DNA of 64,000 bases from Bradyrhizobium sp. NDS-1 (lineage in GTDB: Bacteria > Pseudomonadota > Alphaproteobacteria > Rhizobiales > Xanthobacteraceae), in NCBI RefSeq assembly GCF_032918005.1, contig NZ_CP136628.1:3581501-3645500 (forward strand). Reading direction: 5' to 3'. Shown here one piece after another: positions 62,572-64,000 of this stretch. A program made the position numbers and the translations under genes. Positions within the stretch are counted from its first letter, which is position 1. Every line of letters begins with the position of its first letter. Below the pieces are notes generated by a model that saw only the letters and a list, made by a program, of their open reading frames with translations, was not told where the DNA came from and searched no databases.

Positions 62572-62805
62572 GTTCGACCTCGTTGTCCAGAAAAACATTC
62601 GCCCCGGCGTGTCCGCAAAGGCAGCCGGGCGCGCCCTGTTTCGCCCATCGGACCGCCACATGCAAGCAACCGAAGGGGCCGTATTTTGTTGAGGTCGGGC
62701 AGCAGGTTCAACGCACGGGCCGCAACTTTACGTGAAACGGCCTCAGTTGCGACGCAATGGAACGGTCATTAAAATGCCGAATCTGCGTTTCCCTAGGGAT
62801 GAGAC

Positions 62806-63651
62806 ATGGTGCACCTTTTCCGGACATCGCTCGGTGTGATGGCGCTCGCCGCGGCCACTGTCGGCCTTGGCGGCGGGGCCCAGGCCGCCAACGGTCCGTT
62901 CCTTCCGCACCAGGCGCTCTATGATCTCAGCCTCGTGAAATCGCGCTCCAACTCGGTCAACAGCGCCCGCGGCCGCATCCTCTACAATTTCGCGGGGAAC
63001 GCCTGCGAGGGCTATACTTCCGAATTCCGCCAGGTCTCCGAGCTCGACAGCGGCGAGGGCAAGGTCACGCTCAGCGACCTCCGTTCCAATTCCTGGGAGG
63101 ATGCCGCCGGCAAGAGCTACCGCTTCAAGATCGAGACGCGCATGAACGAGACCGATGCCGGCCGCGTCGACGGTTCCGCCGAGCGCGACGGCGACCACAT
63201 CAACGTCAAGCTGAAGCTGCCGGCGCCGAAGACTTTCACGCTCGACGGCAGCATCGTGTTCCCGACCGAGCAGATCCAGCGCATCATCGCAGCCGCCAAG
63301 GACGGCAAGTCGCTGCTCGAGCTTTCCGTCTATGACGGCTCCGACGACGGCCAGAAGGTCTACAACACGCTGACCGTGATCGGCCAGCCGATCCCAGCCG
63401 ACCGCGCCACGGCGTCCGACCCCTCGACCGCGGACGAGCACATGAAATCGCTCAAACGCTGGCCCGTCACCGTCAGCTATTTCGATCGCGACGCCCAGCA
63501 GAAGGAAGGCGAGCAGACGCCGATCTATGCGATGGCGTTCGAGCTCTACGAGAACGGCGTCTCGCGTCAGCTCGTGCTCGACTACAACGATTTCGTCATC
63601 TCCGGCGCGATGGGCAAGTTCGACGTGAAGGACAGCAAGCCTTGTAATTGA
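62806..63651 (+). CDS. eipB: Cell envelope integrity protein EipB (DUF1849)
   Basis: 281 aa. Signal peptide ending GGGAQA; mature region has LPHQALYDLSLVKSRSNS, RILYNFAGNACEGYTSEFR, and ends FDVKDSKPCN. Cys67 and Cys280 match the conserved disulfide pair of EipB, a periplasmic beta-spiral protein needed for envelope integrity in Brucella. Length and order fit the family. Isolated on the plus strand. Confidence 0.93.
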   Translation: MVHLFRTSLGVMALAAATVGLGGGAQAANGPFLPHQALYDLSLVKSRSNSVNSARGRILYNFAGNACEGYTSEFRQVSELDSGEGKVTLSDLRSNSWEDAAGKSYRFKIETRMNETDAGRVDGSAERDGDHINVKLKLPAPKTFTLDGSIVFPTEQIQRIIAAAKDGKSLLELSVYDGSDDGQKVYNTLTVIGQPIPADRATASDPSTADEHMKSLKRWPVTVSYFDRDAQQKEGEQTPIYAMAFELYENGVSRQLVLDYNDFVISGAMGKFDVKDSKPCN

Positions 63652-63701
63652 GGGGCGCGTCCCGGGGCGCGCACCGCGCACTCCACTCGTTCACCGTCCC
63701 C

Positions 63702-63804
63702 CTGAGGTGGCCGCTTCTTCAGCGGCCCTCGAAGGGCGACGGCCCGGATCTCGCAGCGTGGCCGCTCATCCTTTCGAGGCTCGCCGAAGAAGCGAGCACC
63801 TCAG
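63702..63804. repeat. Intergenic palindromic repeat, family D
   Basis: CTGAGGTG and CACCTCAG are the outer arms (63702-63709 and 63797-63804); inner arms GGCCGCTTCTTC/GAAGAAGCGAGC and CCCTCGAAGG/CCTTTCGAGG pair imperfectly. Typical REP-like element of this group, non-coding. Confidence 0.65.
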
Positions 63805-63900
63805 GATGACGGAGCGGCGACAGCGCCCGTGGCATCTAGCTCTCGTCACACTCTCCAGCTACGCTCCCTCCCAACCACAAACATCCGGGAGGCAAGCACC

Positions 63901-64000
63901 ATGCCCAAGCTCGATCATCTCCGTCCCAGCGGCCTGCATCACAATCCCGCTTATTCCCACGTCGTGACGGCGACCGGCGCGCGGACCATCTACATCTCCG
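63901..64000 (+). CDS. RidA-like protein (3' truncated by window edge)
   Basis: ATG 63901 opens MPKLDHLRPSGLHHNPAYSH and VVTATGARTIYIS to the end of the window. The HNPAYSHVV and TIYIS pattern matches the start of small YjgF/RidA-family proteins. Only 33 residues are visible, so family assignment is moderate and function untested. Confidence 0.7.
   Translation, partial: MPKLDHLRPSGLHHNPAYSHVVTATGARTIYIS

Overview
The window is GC-rich chromosomal DNA from an alphaproteobacterium, most likely Bradyrhizobium or a close relative. This rests on gene content (MipZ, EipB, ClpS-ClpA, phasin, periplasmic-type formate dehydrogenase with its DUF3305/DUF3306 neighbours, many small Bradyrhizobium-style hypothetical proteins), on dispersed palindromic intergenic repeats, and on candidate EcfG (GGAAC-N16/17-CGTT) promoters. 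I see no rRNA, tRNA, CRISPR array, transposase or prophage; it reads as stable chromosome with a few repeat-rich gaps.

Layout. 1-12.9 kb is a formate dehydrogenase locus. A WD40-cytochrome c gene enters from the left edge. A minus-strand pair (small exported protein, large multi-[4Fe-4S] protein) is divergent from a tightly overlapping plus-strand run: biotin/lipoate ligase-like protein, DUF6505, DUF6352, DUF3305, DUF3306. Then come an HTH-TorD fusion chaperone, a small TAT leader protein, the molybdo/tungsto-pterin catalytic subunit (Cys instead of selenocysteine), the four-cluster beta subunit and the cytochrome b556 gamma subunit. Together these should oxidise formate outside the cytoplasmic membrane and feed electrons to the quinone pool; the DUF genes look like maturation factors of unknown mechanism.

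13-25.6 kb holds a cysteine hydrolase, two tiny membrane ORFs, and a signalling island: single-domain response regulator, CheB with zinc-ribbon tail, coiled-coil protein, a 1063-residue CheB-CheR-PAS-HWE kinase and a Crp/Fnr regulator. A run of small stress-type proteins follows, two of them clear paralogues, then a flavin reductase/thioredoxin-reductase-like pair. Two near-consensus EcfG promoters lie here.

25.6-38.6 kb holds two tandem polysaccharide deacetylases, MgtE, an XRE protein ending in a 13-bp tandem repeat, an aldo/keto reductase, a TolA/TonB-like protein, a 1.1-kb gene-free gap containing a structured dispersed repeat, DUF599, a glutathione transferase, DUF1489, PanC and MipZ.

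38.6-49.8 kb holds an orphan EcfG promoter, alpha/beta hydrolase, VWA protein, membrane J-domain protein, DD-carboxypeptidase with SPOR domain, a phasin under two candidate PhaR-type operators, a TadG-like protein, ClpS, ClpA and a PEGA-type lipoprotein.

49.9-64 kb holds an MFS exporter, an aldo/keto reductase, an aldoxime-nitrile module (AraC regulator divergent from nitrilase and aldoxime dehydratase), a HAD phosphatase, a lytic transglycosylase, AzlCD, TrmO, a HIT protein, a FemAB-like acyltransferase, a glycerophosphodiesterase, RidA, EipB and the start of a second RidA-like gene cut by the right edge. No single dramatic new system stands out. The best leads are the FDH accessory module with its HTH-TorD fusion, the small-protein stress cluster, the structured repeat at about 32.0-32.6 kb and the orphan EcfG promoter at 38.65 kb.
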